From the NCBI GenBank assembly GCA_048268485.1, contig JBLWVL010000008.1, positions 1 to 64,000 on the forward strand: a stretch of 64,000 bases of DNA. Reading direction: 5' to 3'. This stretch comes from Oceanospirillum sp048268485 (GTDB lineage: Bacteria; Pseudomonadota; Gammaproteobacteria; Pseudomonadales; Halomonadaceae). Position numbers and translations under genes: made by a program. The notes beneath the pieces were generated by a model. It had not been told where the DNA came from and did not search any database. It saw only the letters and a list, made by a program, of their open reading frames with translations. This document shows, piece by piece, positions 43,690-52,908 of the stretch (positions are counted from its first letter, which is position 1; every line of letters starts with the position of its first letter).

Positions 43690-44475
43690 TCAACCATCGC
43701 TGGCTAGCTTAGTGTCCTGAGCGACTTTTTGCTCCTGGTCGGGCAGGCCTGCAAGCGTACTCAGGTCATCCATATTCAGAATATGAACTTCTTTACCATT
43801 CACCGCGATCAGGTCGCTGTTTTGGAAGCGGGTAAAAACCCGGCTTACCGTTTCAACAGCGAGTCCTAAATAGTTGCCAATCTCATTACGGGACATTGGC
43901 AAGCGGAAGGTAAACGGTGAATAACCGCGGCGTTTAAAACGAGTTGAGAGGTTTGTCAGGAAGGTTGCAACACGTTGTTCCGCATTTTTTTTGCTCAACA
44001 GCATCATCATCTGTTTATCATCACGTAACTCTCTACTCATGATGCGCAGAACCTGAGAGCGAAGTTCGGGAAGTTCTTTTGCCAGTTCTTCGAGGCGGGC
44101 AAATGGAATTTCACAAACTGTTGTTGTTTCCAGTGCTTTTGCTGATACCGGATAAGTTTCGCAATCAATACCATCAAGACCAACCAGTTCACTGGGCAGA
44201 TGAAAGTTAGTGATCTGCTCTTCGCCGTCATTGGTCATGGCGTAGTTTTTAATGCTGCCGGAACGTACCGCGTAAACACAATCAAAGCGATCGCCCTGAT
44301 GGAAAAGGTGCTCGCCTTTCTTCAGTGGTTGACGGCGCTTAATTATTTTATCCAGCTGGTCAATGTCTTCAAAATTCAGTGAAATCGGCAGACAGAGAGA
44401 GCTCAGGCTGCAGGTAACACACTTAGTTTCCTTGCTCGGGTGAAAACATATTCCCTTAAGTTGCCCCTTTGGCAT
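43690..44475 (-). CDS. fnr: FNR/ANR oxygen-sensing transcription regulator
   Basis: 261-aa CRP-family regulator that senses oxygen through a [4Fe-4S] cluster. All four ligand cysteines are present: C19, C22, C28 and C121 (VCEIPF). The cNMP-type beta barrel and dimer helix are followed by a DNA-recognition helix (LGLAVETVSRVF) with the E-x2-S-R pattern that reads TTGAT-N4-ATCAA. It should control the nearby cbb3 oxidase genes, and its own promoter has a matching box, consistent with autoregulation. Confidence 0.95.
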   Translation of the reverse strand: MPKGQLKGICFHPSKETKCVTCSLSSLCLPISLNFEDIDQLDKIIKRRQPLKKGEHLFHQGDRFDCVYAVRSGSIKNYAMTNDGEEQITNFHLPSELVGLDGIDCETYPVSAKALETTTVCEIPFARLEELAKELPELRSQVLRIMSRELRDDKQMMMLLSKKNAEQRVATFLTNLSTRFKRRGYSPFTFRLPMSRNEIGNYLGLAVETVSRVFTRFQNSDLIAVNGKEVHILNMDDLSTLAGLPDQEQKVAQDTKLASDG

Positions 44476-44579
44476 ATCAGAACTCCGGGCTAATGACTAA
44501 CAAGAATGGCTCACGGATGCCTCTGTAATTCAGAAGCTGTAGCTCATTATGAACATTTTGCTGAACTACGCAAAGTTTT

Positions 44580-44593
44580 TTGATGCATATCAG
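44580..44593 (-). promoter_or_regulatory. FNR box before fnr
   Basis: TTGAT-GCAT-ATCAG matches the FNR consensus TTGAT-N4-ATCAA in nine of ten positions, 104 bases before the fnr start codon. Binding is inferred. Confidence 0.75.
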
Positions 44594-44631
44594 GTTTATC
44601 AGAATAGCATGATTTAAGACAAAAAAAGGGA

Positions 44632-44663
44632 GAAAGACGGCGTCTTCTCCCTTTCTCTGGCTG
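44632..44663 (-). terminator. rho-independent terminator after hemN
   Basis: Read leftward, AAAGGGAG (rc of 44656-44663) begins a long stem of about 13 pairs with one mismatch, ending in a run of T (A-tract at 44632-44638 on the plus strand). Confidence 0.85.
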
Positions 44664-44673
44664 TGACTACCTC

Positions 44674-46068
44674 TCAGATAATACGGGAGTAGGATTGTGC
44701 CAGTGCTTTTTTATCCAGATATTTATCAAATGCCATACACACAGCCCTGACAAGTAAACGGCCTGCGGGTGTGACTTTTATCTTATTACCGGATAATTCA
44801 ATCAAACCATCGTTATGGTGCTGTTGAAGAAACTGCAGTTCCTCATTGAAATAGCTGTCAAAGTCGATATTAAAGTCACGGCTGATGTTATCGCCATCCA
44901 GCTCAAAGTGACAGATGATCTGATTAATCACGCTGCGGCGTAAAAGGTCATCATCGGTCAGCTCAAGACCTTTAATAACAGCCAATTTGCCGTTGTCGAT
45001 AAAAGCTTCGTACTCGTCGATCGTGTAGGCGTTCTGACTGTAGGTATTAGCCAGTTGACTGATCGATGAAACGCCCATGGCAATCAGGTCGCAGTCAGAG
45101 TGTGTGGTGTAACCCTGGAAGTTACGGTGTAGTTTACCTTCGCGCTGGGCCGCAGACAGGCTGTCATCCGGTTTGGCGAAGTGGTCCATTCCGATGTAGA
45201 CGTAGCCCGCATCAACCAGGCGATTGATGGTGTGTTCCAGTATCTGCAATTTGACGCTTGGCTCAGGAATTTCTTCATCTTTGATGCGACGCTGAGGTTT
45301 GAAACGTTCCGGCAGGTGAGCGTAGTTAAAGACAGAAATACGGTCCGGGCTCATTTTAATGATGGTTTCCAGCGTTTCGCTGAAGGTGGCTACAGTCTGT
45401 AGCGGCAGACCATAAATCAGATCAATATTCAGCGAGCGGAAGCCCAGGCGGCGGGAGTGATCAAGAATATCCTGAGTCATCTCTTCTGATTGGACTCGGT
45501 TGACCGCTTTTTGCACTGCCTGATTGAAATCCTGTACACCCAGGCTTACCCGATTGAAGCCTAATTCCCGCAGCAGTTCCATTGTTTCGCCAGTGGCTTC
45601 ACGGGGGTCGATTTCGATAGAGAAATCCCCCTCGTCATTGCCTTGCAGGTTAAATGCTTCACGGGTTTTGGCCATTAGTTGGCGCATCTGATCATGACTG
45701 AGAAAGGTTGGCGTTCCGCCTCCCCAGTGCAGTTGTTTTACCTGGCGATTCTCAGCGTTAGCCAGGCTGGCCTGCATTTCAATCTCTTTATAGACCCGCT
45801 CCAGGTAAGGCTCGGCTTTAGCGGTGTCTTTAGTAGCGATCTTGTTACAACCGCAGTAGAAACAGATGGTATCGCAGAATGGAATATGAAAATAAAGTGA
45901 CAACGGGCCTCCTGCATCAACACTACGTTGAGCGGCTGCACGGTATTCAGTTTCGTCAAACTGATCAGTGAACTGAACAGCGGTCGGATATGAGGTGTAG
46001 CGGGGCCCAGAGATGTTATAGCGCTGGATAAGGTCGTGATCCCACTGGATCTGAGTCCGTTTATTCAT
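44674..46068 (-). CDS. hemN: oxygen-independent coproporphyrinogen III oxidase
   Basis: 464-aa radical-SAM enzyme converting coproporphyrinogen III to protoporphyrinogen IX without oxygen. The cluster motif is C65-x3-C69-x2-C72 in HIPFCDTICFYCGC; the opening YNISGPRYTSYPTA and HWGGGTPTFL are characteristic of HemN rather than HemW. It supplies heme under the low-oxygen conditions in which the cbb3 oxidase is used. Confidence 0.96.
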   Translation of the reverse strand: MNKRTQIQWDHDLIQRYNISGPRYTSYPTAVQFTDQFDETEYRAAAQRSVDAGGPLSLYFHIPFCDTICFYCGCNKIATKDTAKAEPYLERVYKEIEMQASLANAENRQVKQLHWGGGTPTFLSHDQMRQLMAKTREAFNLQGNDEGDFSIEIDPREATGETMELLRELGFNRVSLGVQDFNQAVQKAVNRVQSEEMTQDILDHSRRLGFRSLNIDLIYGLPLQTVATFSETLETIIKMSPDRISVFNYAHLPERFKPQRRIKDEEIPEPSVKLQILEHTINRLVDAGYVYIGMDHFAKPDDSLSAAQREGKLHRNFQGYTTHSDCDLIAMGVSSISQLANTYSQNAYTIDEYEAFIDNGKLAVIKGLELTDDDLLRRSVINQIICHFELDGDNISRDFNIDFDSYFNEELQFLQQHHNDGLIELSGNKIKVTPAGRLLVRAVCMAFDKYLDKKALAQSYSRII

Positions 46069-46157
46069 AGTTAAACCTTTTCGGCATTGCCGTGCAGTGC
46101 ATCAGTTAATGCATAATCAGTAGGTAATGGTCCGTTGTTTCCCGGTTGGCTGTTCTC

Positions 46158-46997
46158 TCATTGCCCTGAAGTGGCAGAACCCTGGTCGCCTGATAGCTCC
46201 ATGTCACTTTTTGGTCTGATATGCCCGGAGTGCTCTTGAGACTCAGTGCCTGACATATTGGGCGCAGAGGTATCATCAGAGTGAATATGGTGATGCCCAA
46301 TATCAAAAAGTGGCGTCAGTTGCCATAGTGCAAAAATAATGATGATTATAGCCGCGAGGGAGCGTACACCAGGTGAGCGGCTTAAGTCTTTGATCTGGCT
46401 CGCTAAAAGGCCAGTCATTAGCATTGCAGGCAGAGTACCTAAACCAAAAAAAAGCATAATGGCGGCACCCTGAAGTGGATGAGCTACTGATAATGCCCAG
46501 ATCAGAATGCTGTAGACCAGCCCACAAGGTAACCAGCCCCAGACCAGCCCTAGTAACAGGGCTTGAGTATTGCTTCTAACCGGCATTAGCCGGGATGCCA
46601 TGGGTTGAAGGTACTTCCAGAGGTAGCGGCCACCGTTCTCGATATAGACCAGTCCTTTCCACCAGTTAGCGATATAAAAGGCCATCATAATGAGAATAAT
46701 ACTGGCAACAATGCGCATAATTTCAGCAATAACCAATAGGCTATCGCTTAATAAAGCTCCAAGAGATGCGACGATGGTACCGGCCAGGGTATAGCTGAAG
46801 ATGCGGCCGCTGTTGTAAGCCAGTAAAGGCAGCATTCCTGTGCTGGAAGGTGAGCGAGCCAGTGTCAGTGTGCTCATGATGCCACCGCACATCCCCAGAC
46901 AGTGAGCGCTTCCCATCAGGCCAAAGACAAAGGCTGCTAATAACGTCATGAGGCTGAAGTCAGCGCCCATCAGATTGAGTAGTCCGGGTGATTCCAT
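46158..46997 (-). CDS. DsbD_2/TauE-type membrane protein of the cbb3 cluster with His-rich tail
   Basis: 279-aa membrane protein with six or so helices. It has the duplicated cysteine signatures GSAHCLGMCGG (C33, C37) and WLPCGLVY (C158) of the CcdA/DsbD_2-like family found next to ccoS in many gammaproteobacteria; databases often call it a sulfite exporter. The C-terminus (~232-262) is rich in His (GHHHIHSDD, EHSGHI), a possible copper-binding tail. The ATG overlaps the ccoS stop by one base, so it belongs to the ccoGHIS operon. Role in oxidase maturation is inferred. Confidence 0.82.
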   Translation of the reverse strand: MESPGLLNLMGADFSLMTLLAAFVFGLMGSAHCLGMCGGIMSTLTLARSPSSTGMLPLLAYNSGRIFSYTLAGTIVASLGALLSDSLLVIAEIMRIVASIILIMMAFYIANWWKGLVYIENGGRYLWKYLQPMASRLMPVRSNTQALLLGLVWGWLPCGLVYSILIWALSVAHPLQGAAIMLFFGLGTLPAMLMTGLLASQIKDLSRSPGVRSLAAIIIIIFALWQLTPLFDIGHHHIHSDDTSAPNMSGTESQEHSGHIRPKSDMELSGDQGSATSGQ

Positions 46998-47242
46998 TAT
47001 ATCTGTTTTGAATCCTTGGCATCCGATACTTCAGCCTGTTCGGGAGTATGAGTTTCGGCCGGTTGCTCATTACTGCCTGAGGGCCGTTGTCTGACTGGCT
47101 TGACATCATCATCATACAAAATGCTGTAAGCCGGACCACTAAGATCGTCAAACTGCCCCTTATCCACGGCCCAAAAGAAGGCCCATATGGCTACGCCAAG
47201 GAGAATAAGGGAAAGAGGGATTAATAAGAAAAGAATACTCAT
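46997..47242 (-). CDS. ccoS: cbb3 oxidase assembly protein CcoS
   Basis: 81 aa with one N-terminal membrane helix (ILFLLIPLSLILLGVAIWAFF in part) followed by WAVDKGQFDDLSGPAYSIL, the conserved CcoS core. Required with CcoI for cofactor insertion into the oxidase. Overlaps the ccoI stop by four bases. Confidence 0.95.
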   Translation of the reverse strand: MSILFLLIPLSLILLGVAIWAFFWAVDKGQFDDLSGPAYSILYDDDVKPVRQRPSGSNEQPAETHTPEQAEVSDAKDSKQI

Positions 47243-49692
47243 GTGTGTTGCTCCTTCTGACGTTCAGAAGATGTCAGCTGTGGCAGTTTAGCATTAAGCC
47301 GCAGAGCATTGAGTACAACGATCAGCGAGCTGGCAGACATGCCAATAGCGGCAAGGTAGGGTGGGATAACTCCCGCTGCGGCCAAAGGTAAGGCCGTTAG
47401 ATTGTAACCCGCAGCCCATGTGAGGTTCTGGCGAATGATACGACGGGTTTTTTGACTCAAAGTGATTCCTTCCGGAATTCTCTGTAGCTGGCCGGACATC
47501 AGAATGGCATCTGCACTTGTTTTAGCCAGGTCAGTGGCGCTTCCCATGGCAATGGATATATCAGCACCCGCCAGTACAGGGATGTCGTTTACGCCATCAC
47601 CGACCATGATGATACGCTCTCCTTGCTGTTGGAGTTTGCGGATATAACTGAGTTTATCCTCGGGGGAAGCTCCTGATCGAATATTACGGATACCGGTAGA
47701 CTGAGCGATGACGTTAACGGCCCCTGACTGATCACCGGATAGGAGGTCGACTTCAAGCCCTAGTGACTGGAGCGCAGAGACAGCATCTTTTGCGCCATTT
47801 CGAATACGGTCTCCAATAGAAAACCAGGCAACAGGCTGGGCATTTTTACTGAATAGCAACCATTGACCACTATCAGGCAGTTCTGGTGCTGGATTGTTAT
47901 CTGTGGCAAACAGAGGCGTGCCGATGCGATATATATCTCCCAGAATAGTCCCGCTTAGCCCTTTACCAGGGGTGGACTGCACGTCTTCAGCCAGATAGAA
48001 ACCACGATATTCATCAAAAGCCCGGGCAATTGGGTGTTCAGAAGTACGTTCCAGAGCTGCTGCTAATTTAAGAGCATCTTCTGCATCGAGAGCTTCGTTC
48101 AGAACTCTTGTTTCAGTCAGAATTAAGCGACCTTCAGTCAGAGTCCCTGTTTTATCGAACACGATTCGGGTTGCCTGTGCCAGGCTCTCGACAACGTGTC
48201 CCCGGGTAACCAGAATACCTTGCTCCCGAAGTGCATTGGTTGATGTTGTCAGGGCTGTTGGTGTTGCCAAAGAAAGCGCGCATGGGCAAGTGACTACGAG
48301 TACCGATAAGACGATCCAGAATGCATCTTGCGGGCTATGTAGCCACCAGAAAAGACCAACACCACAGGTTGATATCAACACACCAAGTACAAACCAGTGT
48401 GCAACTTTATTAGTGATTTCAGCTGTTTTCGGGCGTTCAGAGAAAGCCCGATCCAGCAGGTGAGCAATATTCGCTACTCTTGCATTCTGCCCGGTCTGTT
48501 CAACACGAATTTTTAATGGGCTTTCGACATTCATTGTGCCTGCGAGTACTTTGTCTCCGGCAGCCTTGGACACGGGCATATACTCACCGGTCAGGGCTGA
48601 TTCGTTCAGGCTGCTTTGTCCTTCAAGAATGATGCCGTCAGCCGGTAGAGTATGGCCGGGTTTGATCAGAAGGATATCCCCCTCTTTTAGCTCCCGGGTT
48701 AACACGACCTCTTCTTTGTCGGCTATTTCTCCTGTCGTAAGGCGAGTCGTACTGGTCGGAATCAGGGTGTTCAGGGCGTTACCGCTGCGGCCAATACGGT
48801 GGCGGGCACGCATCTCAAGGTAGCGGCCAAATAATAGAAAGAAAGTGAACATGCTGACGGAGTCAAAATAGACTTCGCCACTGTTCGTAATAGTTGCCCA
48901 TGCACTGGCAGCAAAAGCAACGCCTATTGCCAGGGAGACGGGAACATCCATGGTTAGATGCTTGCTTCTCAGGTCACGGAAAGCAGCTCTGAAAAACGGT
49001 TGAGCAGAATAGAGAATCACCGGGGCAGAGACAATCAGAGAGAGCCAACGGAATAACATGACATACTGCTCTTCCATCTCTTCAAATGCCCCGGCGTAAA
49101 GCATGATGGCAAACATCATCGCCTGCATCATGCCAAGGCCCGCAATAATCAGGCGTCGAATCGTCTTTTTCTCTTGTTTGACCAGGCGTTCCTGCTGTTC
49201 ATCTGCCTGATAGGGGTATGCCTGAAAGCCGATAGCGGCAAACATTGCCATAAGCTTGCTCAGCTCGACCTTATCCGGCGACCAGCGCAGTGTTGCTCTG
49301 TGGTTGCTGAGGTTAACGCGAATAGTATCCACGCCATTGCTCTGACTGACCTGATGTTCAATCAGCCAGACACAGGCCGCACAGGTGATGCCATCAATGG
49401 CGAGAGAGGCCTCTTTTACACCATTACCAAGATCACGAACAAAGCTTTCCTGCACGTCCTCTCTATCATAAAGAGCAAATGCAGCCTGTTGCTCATCGGT
49501 CATATCGTCGGGCCGGGTGGCCGGAGCATCTCGAAAGCGATAATAGTTTTCAAGTCCACCATTGACGATAGCGTGGGCTACAGCCTCGCAACCAACGCAG
49601 CACATTGGCTGCTTCTCGCCTTCAATAACAACAGAGAACCTGGAGCCGGCAGGAACCGGCTCTCCGCAGTGGTAACAGGATAAGCTCATCAT
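47239..49692 (-). CDS. ccoI: copper-exporting P-type ATPase CcoI (FixI)
   Basis: 817-aa P1B ATPase that delivers copper across the membrane for CcoN. N-terminal cysteine-rich segment CYHCGEPVP and MCCVGCEAVA, HMA domain with C104-x2-C107 (ITCAACVWL), eight helices with the CPCALSLATP metal motif, phosphorylated Asp in FDKTGTLTEG and hinge GDGVNDIPVLA. It is in the fixed order ccoG-H-I-S. Confidence 0.95.
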   Translation of the reverse strand: MMSLSCYHCGEPVPAGSRFSVVIEGEKQPMCCVGCEAVAHAIVNGGLENYYRFRDAPATRPDDMTDEQQAAFALYDREDVQESFVRDLGNGVKEASLAIDGITCAACVWLIEHQVSQSNGVDTIRVNLSNHRATLRWSPDKVELSKLMAMFAAIGFQAYPYQADEQQERLVKQEKKTIRRLIIAGLGMMQAMMFAIMLYAGAFEEMEEQYVMLFRWLSLIVSAPVILYSAQPFFRAAFRDLRSKHLTMDVPVSLAIGVAFAASAWATITNSGEVYFDSVSMFTFFLLFGRYLEMRARHRIGRSGNALNTLIPTSTTRLTTGEIADKEEVVLTRELKEGDILLIKPGHTLPADGIILEGQSSLNESALTGEYMPVSKAAGDKVLAGTMNVESPLKIRVEQTGQNARVANIAHLLDRAFSERPKTAEITNKVAHWFVLGVLISTCGVGLFWWLHSPQDAFWIVLSVLVVTCPCALSLATPTALTTSTNALREQGILVTRGHVVESLAQATRIVFDKTGTLTEGRLILTETRVLNEALDAEDALKLAAALERTSEHPIARAFDEYRGFYLAEDVQSTPGKGLSGTILGDIYRIGTPLFATDNNPAPELPDSGQWLLFSKNAQPVAWFSIGDRIRNGAKDAVSALQSLGLEVDLLSGDQSGAVNVIAQSTGIRNIRSGASPEDKLSYIRKLQQQGERIIMVGDGVNDIPVLAGADISIAMGSATDLAKTSADAILMSGQLQRIPEGITLSQKTRRIIRQNLTWAAGYNLTALPLAAAGVIPPYLAAIGMSASSLIVVLNALRLNAKLPQLTSSERQKEQHT

Positions 49693-49704
49693 AATCCGCC
49701 GGTA

Positions 49705-50214
49705 TTATTGGCCTGCTTTAAGTATCAGGGCATCTTCAACAGGAAATTCAGCACTGCCTTTCAGGCGCCACTGACTATCCGGTGGCGTGATATCCATATA
49801 CCAAAGATTTAACGGTGCTTTTTCAACCTGCCCTCGGTAATGGTTTTCGGTCACCTGATTCAGCGTGATGCTGTAATCCTTAGCTGCGCGGGTTGGATTA
49901 ACAAAGTCGAGTTTCAACTGGGCTGGCCAGCTTTGCAGCTGACCATCAAGTGTCAGAAGAACATCGCCAGTCAGGTTGTCGATCCTGACCTCTGCAGCCA
50001 TTTTAAGCTCAGCCGCTTTATGATCTTTCTCCAGAGTCTGGTTGATGGCCAGCCCCTCTTTATAGTAGTTGTCATTTACAGTGCCATCAAAAACCTGAAT
50101 GGAGAATGTCAGCATTGTTATGCCCACAATCACGGTGACAATCAGGGGAACCAGGAGAAACCATGGCCAGAACTGTTTGTACCATGCAATGGGTTTAGTG
50201 TTGGGATTCTGCAT
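49705..50214 (-). CDS. ccoH: cbb3 oxidase assembly protein CcoH (FixH)
   Basis: 169 aa with one N-terminal membrane helix (~12-34) and a periplasmic FixH domain (FDGTVNDNYYKEGLAINQTL, LDFVNPTRAAKDY in part). Needed for oxidase assembly. Lies five bases from ccoG and 12 bases from ccoI. Confidence 0.92.
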   Translation of the reverse strand: MQNPNTKPIAWYKQFWPWFLLVPLIVTVIVGITMLTFSIQVFDGTVNDNYYKEGLAINQTLEKDHKAAELKMAAEVRIDNLTGDVLLTLDGQLQSWPAQLKLDFVNPTRAAKDYSITLNQVTENHYRGQVEKAPLNLWYMDITPPDSQWRLKGSAEFPVEDALILKAGQ

Positions 50215-50219
50215 TGTTA

Positions 50220-51686
50220 TTACCGCTGTACGGCTCCAATAAAGCGAGATTCTTTACTCAGTTCATAACCTGAGTTATCGGTCGATTTTACGGTGACCTG
50301 AATATCAGCACTTGGTTCAGACATTTTTTCACGACTGATCTTCATGCGGACAGGAAGGCTGATAACTTCACCGGCGCTCACTGAGACTTCTTTCGTGCCC
50401 ACCAGTTCCAGGCCTTCAAGGCCTTTTACAGACAATTCGTAAGTGCGGGTTGCCTGGTCCATATTCGCCAGCTTAATAATAAAACTGTTCTCAATATTAC
50501 CTTCGGCATCCATCCGGTATAACTGATTGCGATCACGCAGTACTTCCAGTTCGAGAGGAATCCTGTCGCCCACAGCGAAAGCGAAAGCGATAATCATAGC
50601 CATCAGTGCTGCAAAGTAACCGATCAGACGAGGGCGAAGAATATGGGTTTTCTTACCTTCCAGTTCGTTTTCTGTGGTGTAACGAACAAGGCCTCGCTCA
50701 TAACCCATCTTATCCATCATTTCGTTACAGCCATCAATGCATGCGGCACAGGTGATGCACTCGTACTGAAGGCCATCGCGGATGTCGATACCAACCGGGC
50801 AAACCTGAACGCATACACCGCAGTCGATGCAGTCACCCAGGCCACGTTCTTTATATGTATCATCACCCTTCTTACGTGGACCACGACCCTCACCACGTTT
50901 CTCATCATAAGAAACAACCAGGGTGTCTCGGTCAAACATGACGCTCTGGAAGCGTGCGTAAGGGCACATATACATACAAACCTGCTCACGCATCCAGCCT
51001 GCATTGACATAGGTCGCAATAGTAAAGAAGAGTAACCACCAGGTTTCCCATGGACCAAGATCTCCTGACAATATTCGAGAAGCAAGGTCGCGTACTGGTG
51101 AGAAATAACCAACAAAAGCAAATGCTGTTGCTGCTGAGATCGTTAACCAGATTAAGTGCTTGGCAGCTTTGCGCAGAAACTTTTCCCCGTTCATCGGCGC
51201 TTTATCCAGAGAGACACGCTTGTTGCGCGAGCCCTCTGTTATACGTTCAGCCCAGATAAAGAAGAAAGTCCACACACTTTGGGGGCAGGCATATCCACAC
51301 CAGACCCGGCCTGCAAAAACGGTCATAAAAAACAGCAGGAAAGCGGCAATAATTAATGCCCATGACAGCAGCATGAAGTCATGAGGGAAGAAGGTTGAAC
51401 CAAAAACATTAAACTGCCGGTTAGGCAGGTCAAAAAAGATCGCCTGCTTACCATCCCATTGAAGCCAGGAAAACGTGAAATAAGCCAGTAGGAATATCCA
51501 GTTAACGGAGGTTCGAAGGTTTGTAAACAAGCCAATCGCTTTACGCACATAAATATGCTTGCGCTTCTGATAAAGACTTTCCCCCTCCTGTTTTTTCTCA
51601 ATTTTACGTTCGTTTGCAGACTTAACGGCATGGGCGCGCTTTTTTGCGGCATCCGTAATGTCTTGAGTAGGAATTCTATCCTTCAT
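50220..51686 (-). CDS. ccoG: cbb3 oxidase accessory protein CcoG (FixG)
   Basis: 488-aa inner-membrane ferredoxin-like protein that reduces copper during CcoN maturation. Five or so helices, two [4Fe-4S] motifs (CIDCGVCVQVCP and CITCAACIDGC) and a C-terminal Ig-like periplasmic domain. The start is set at the ATG at 51686 (MKDRIPTQ); a longer reading would add 15 residues without family support. First gene of the ccoGHIS operon. Confidence 0.95.
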   Translation of the reverse strand: MKDRIPTQDITDAAKKRAHAVKSANERKIEKKQEGESLYQKRKHIYVRKAIGLFTNLRTSVNWIFLLAYFTFSWLQWDGKQAIFFDLPNRQFNVFGSTFFPHDFMLLSWALIIAAFLLFFMTVFAGRVWCGYACPQSVWTFFFIWAERITEGSRNKRVSLDKAPMNGEKFLRKAAKHLIWLTISAATAFAFVGYFSPVRDLASRILSGDLGPWETWWLLFFTIATYVNAGWMREQVCMYMCPYARFQSVMFDRDTLVVSYDEKRGEGRGPRKKGDDTYKERGLGDCIDCGVCVQVCPVGIDIRDGLQYECITCAACIDGCNEMMDKMGYERGLVRYTTENELEGKKTHILRPRLIGYFAALMAMIIAFAFAVGDRIPLELEVLRDRNQLYRMDAEGNIENSFIIKLANMDQATRTYELSVKGLEGLELVGTKEVSVSAGEVISLPVRMKISREKMSEPSADIQVTVKSTDNSGYELSKESRFIGAVQR

Positions 51687-51790
51687 CGCTAACCAACCTT
51701 TTCTACAATTATAAGTATAGATTGGAACCACAAATAACAGGTTCAGGTTTCTACGATTCTACGGGATTTTTAGGGGGGGAGGGAGGAAAA

Positions 51791-51815
51791 GGAATGCGAC
51801 ATTATGTCGCATTCC
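51791..51815 (-). terminator. rho-independent terminator after ccoP
   Basis: GGAATGCGACA (51791-51801) pairs with TGTCGCATTCC (51805-51815); TTTTCC follows on the minus strand. It separates the ccoNOQP and ccoGHIS units. Confidence 0.88.
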
Positions 51816-51824
51816 TTCAGGTGT

Positions 51825-52724
51825 TTACTTACCTTGGGACAGGCTGTAAACGTAGGCAGCTACCAAGTGAACTTTATCTTCACCGATATACTTAGCCTGG
51901 GCAGGCATGTGGCCGTTACGGCCAAGGCGGATAGACTGCTCAACAGACTTCGCCACACCCCATTCGGGGTTTAGGTATAGCCAGGTATTGTCAGTCAGGT
52001 TTGGAGCTCCCAGCATCTGGTTACCCTTACCGTCAGCGCCATGGCATGCAACACACATTGCAGTGTAAGTAGCAGAACCCGCTTGAGCCGCGGCAGAATC
52101 AGTTTCCTGGCCGCTCAGGCTTAGCACGTACTGTGTCATCTGAGTTACACCTTCATCACCCAGAACTTCACCCCAGGCTGGCATCTGACCGTTACGGCCA
52201 TTAATGATGGTGTGCTTGATGGCATCAGCAGAGCCGCCGTATAACCAATCGGTATCCGTCAGATTAGGAAAGCCGTAAGCACCGCGGCCGTCTGAACCAT
52301 GGCACAGTGCACAGTTGTTGGCGTACAGGCGCTGGCCCACTTTCATCGCTTCTTCGTCCATGGCCAGATCCGCTACAGGGATGCTGGCGTACTGTTCAAA
52401 GATAGGCGCGTAGTTTTCATCAGCATACTTTACCTCAGCTTCCCACTGGTTGACCTGTGTCCAGCCAAGGAAGCCTTTGAAGGTACCTAAGCCAGGATAC
52501 AGCGCCAGATAAACCAGGCTGAAGATGATGGTTGCGATGAACATGATGAACCACCAGCGTGGCATCGGGTTGTCATATTCTTCGATTCCGTCGAAGCTAT
52601 GACCCATAGTCTTCACATCACCACTTTTGGGGGAGGCGACACGGTTGGCAAACAGAACCCACCAGCAGCCTGCAATAACACCCAGAGTGATAACAATGAT
52701 CCATGCGCTCCAAAAGCTAGTCAT
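51825..52724 (-). CDS. ccoP: cbb3 oxidase diheme cytochrome c subunit CcoP
   Basis: 299-aa membrane-anchored subunit. Two N-terminal helices (~5-25 and ~57-77) and two heme c sites, C138-A-L-C-H142 and C224-V-A-C-H228. It passes electrons from cytochrome c to CcoO/CcoN. The start is the ATG at 52724, overlapping ccoQ by eight bases; a longer frame extends 44 residues but only covers ccoQ sequence. Confidence 0.95.
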   Translation of the reverse strand: MTSFWSAWIIVITLGVIAGCWWVLFANRVASPKSGDVKTMGHSFDGIEEYDNPMPRWWFIMFIATIIFSLVYLALYPGLGTFKGFLGWTQVNQWEAEVKYADENYAPIFEQYASIPVADLAMDEEAMKVGQRLYANNCALCHGSDGRGAYGFPNLTDTDWLYGGSADAIKHTIINGRNGQMPAWGEVLGDEGVTQMTQYVLSLSGQETDSAAAQAGSATYTAMCVACHGADGKGNQMLGAPNLTDNTWLYLNPEWGVAKSVEQSIRLGRNGHMPAQAKYIGEDKVHLVAAYVYSLSQGK

Positions 52725-52902
52725 GGTCTTTATTCTCCAATTTTGATTTGCCCGAGTTATGGCTATCTTCGTCGGCGAATGGCAGGTTAGCCGCTTCATC
52801 GAAGCTGGCTTTCTGTCGCTTGCTATAGGCCCAGATCGCCAGGCCAATAAAGCCAACCATTACTAAAATGGTTGAAACACCGCGCAAGTCATTGATATCC
52901 AT
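52717..52902 (-). CDS. ccoQ: cbb3 oxidase small subunit CcoQ
   Basis: 61 aa with one helix (VSTILVMVGFIGLAIWAY, in part) followed by SKRQKASFDEAANLPF, the typical CcoQ pattern. Stabilises the oxidase. Six bases from ccoO. Confidence 0.95.
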   Translation of the reverse strand: MDINDLRGVSTILVMVGFIGLAIWAYSKRQKASFDEAANLPFADEDSHNSGKSKLENKDHD

Positions 52903-52908
52903 AAACCC

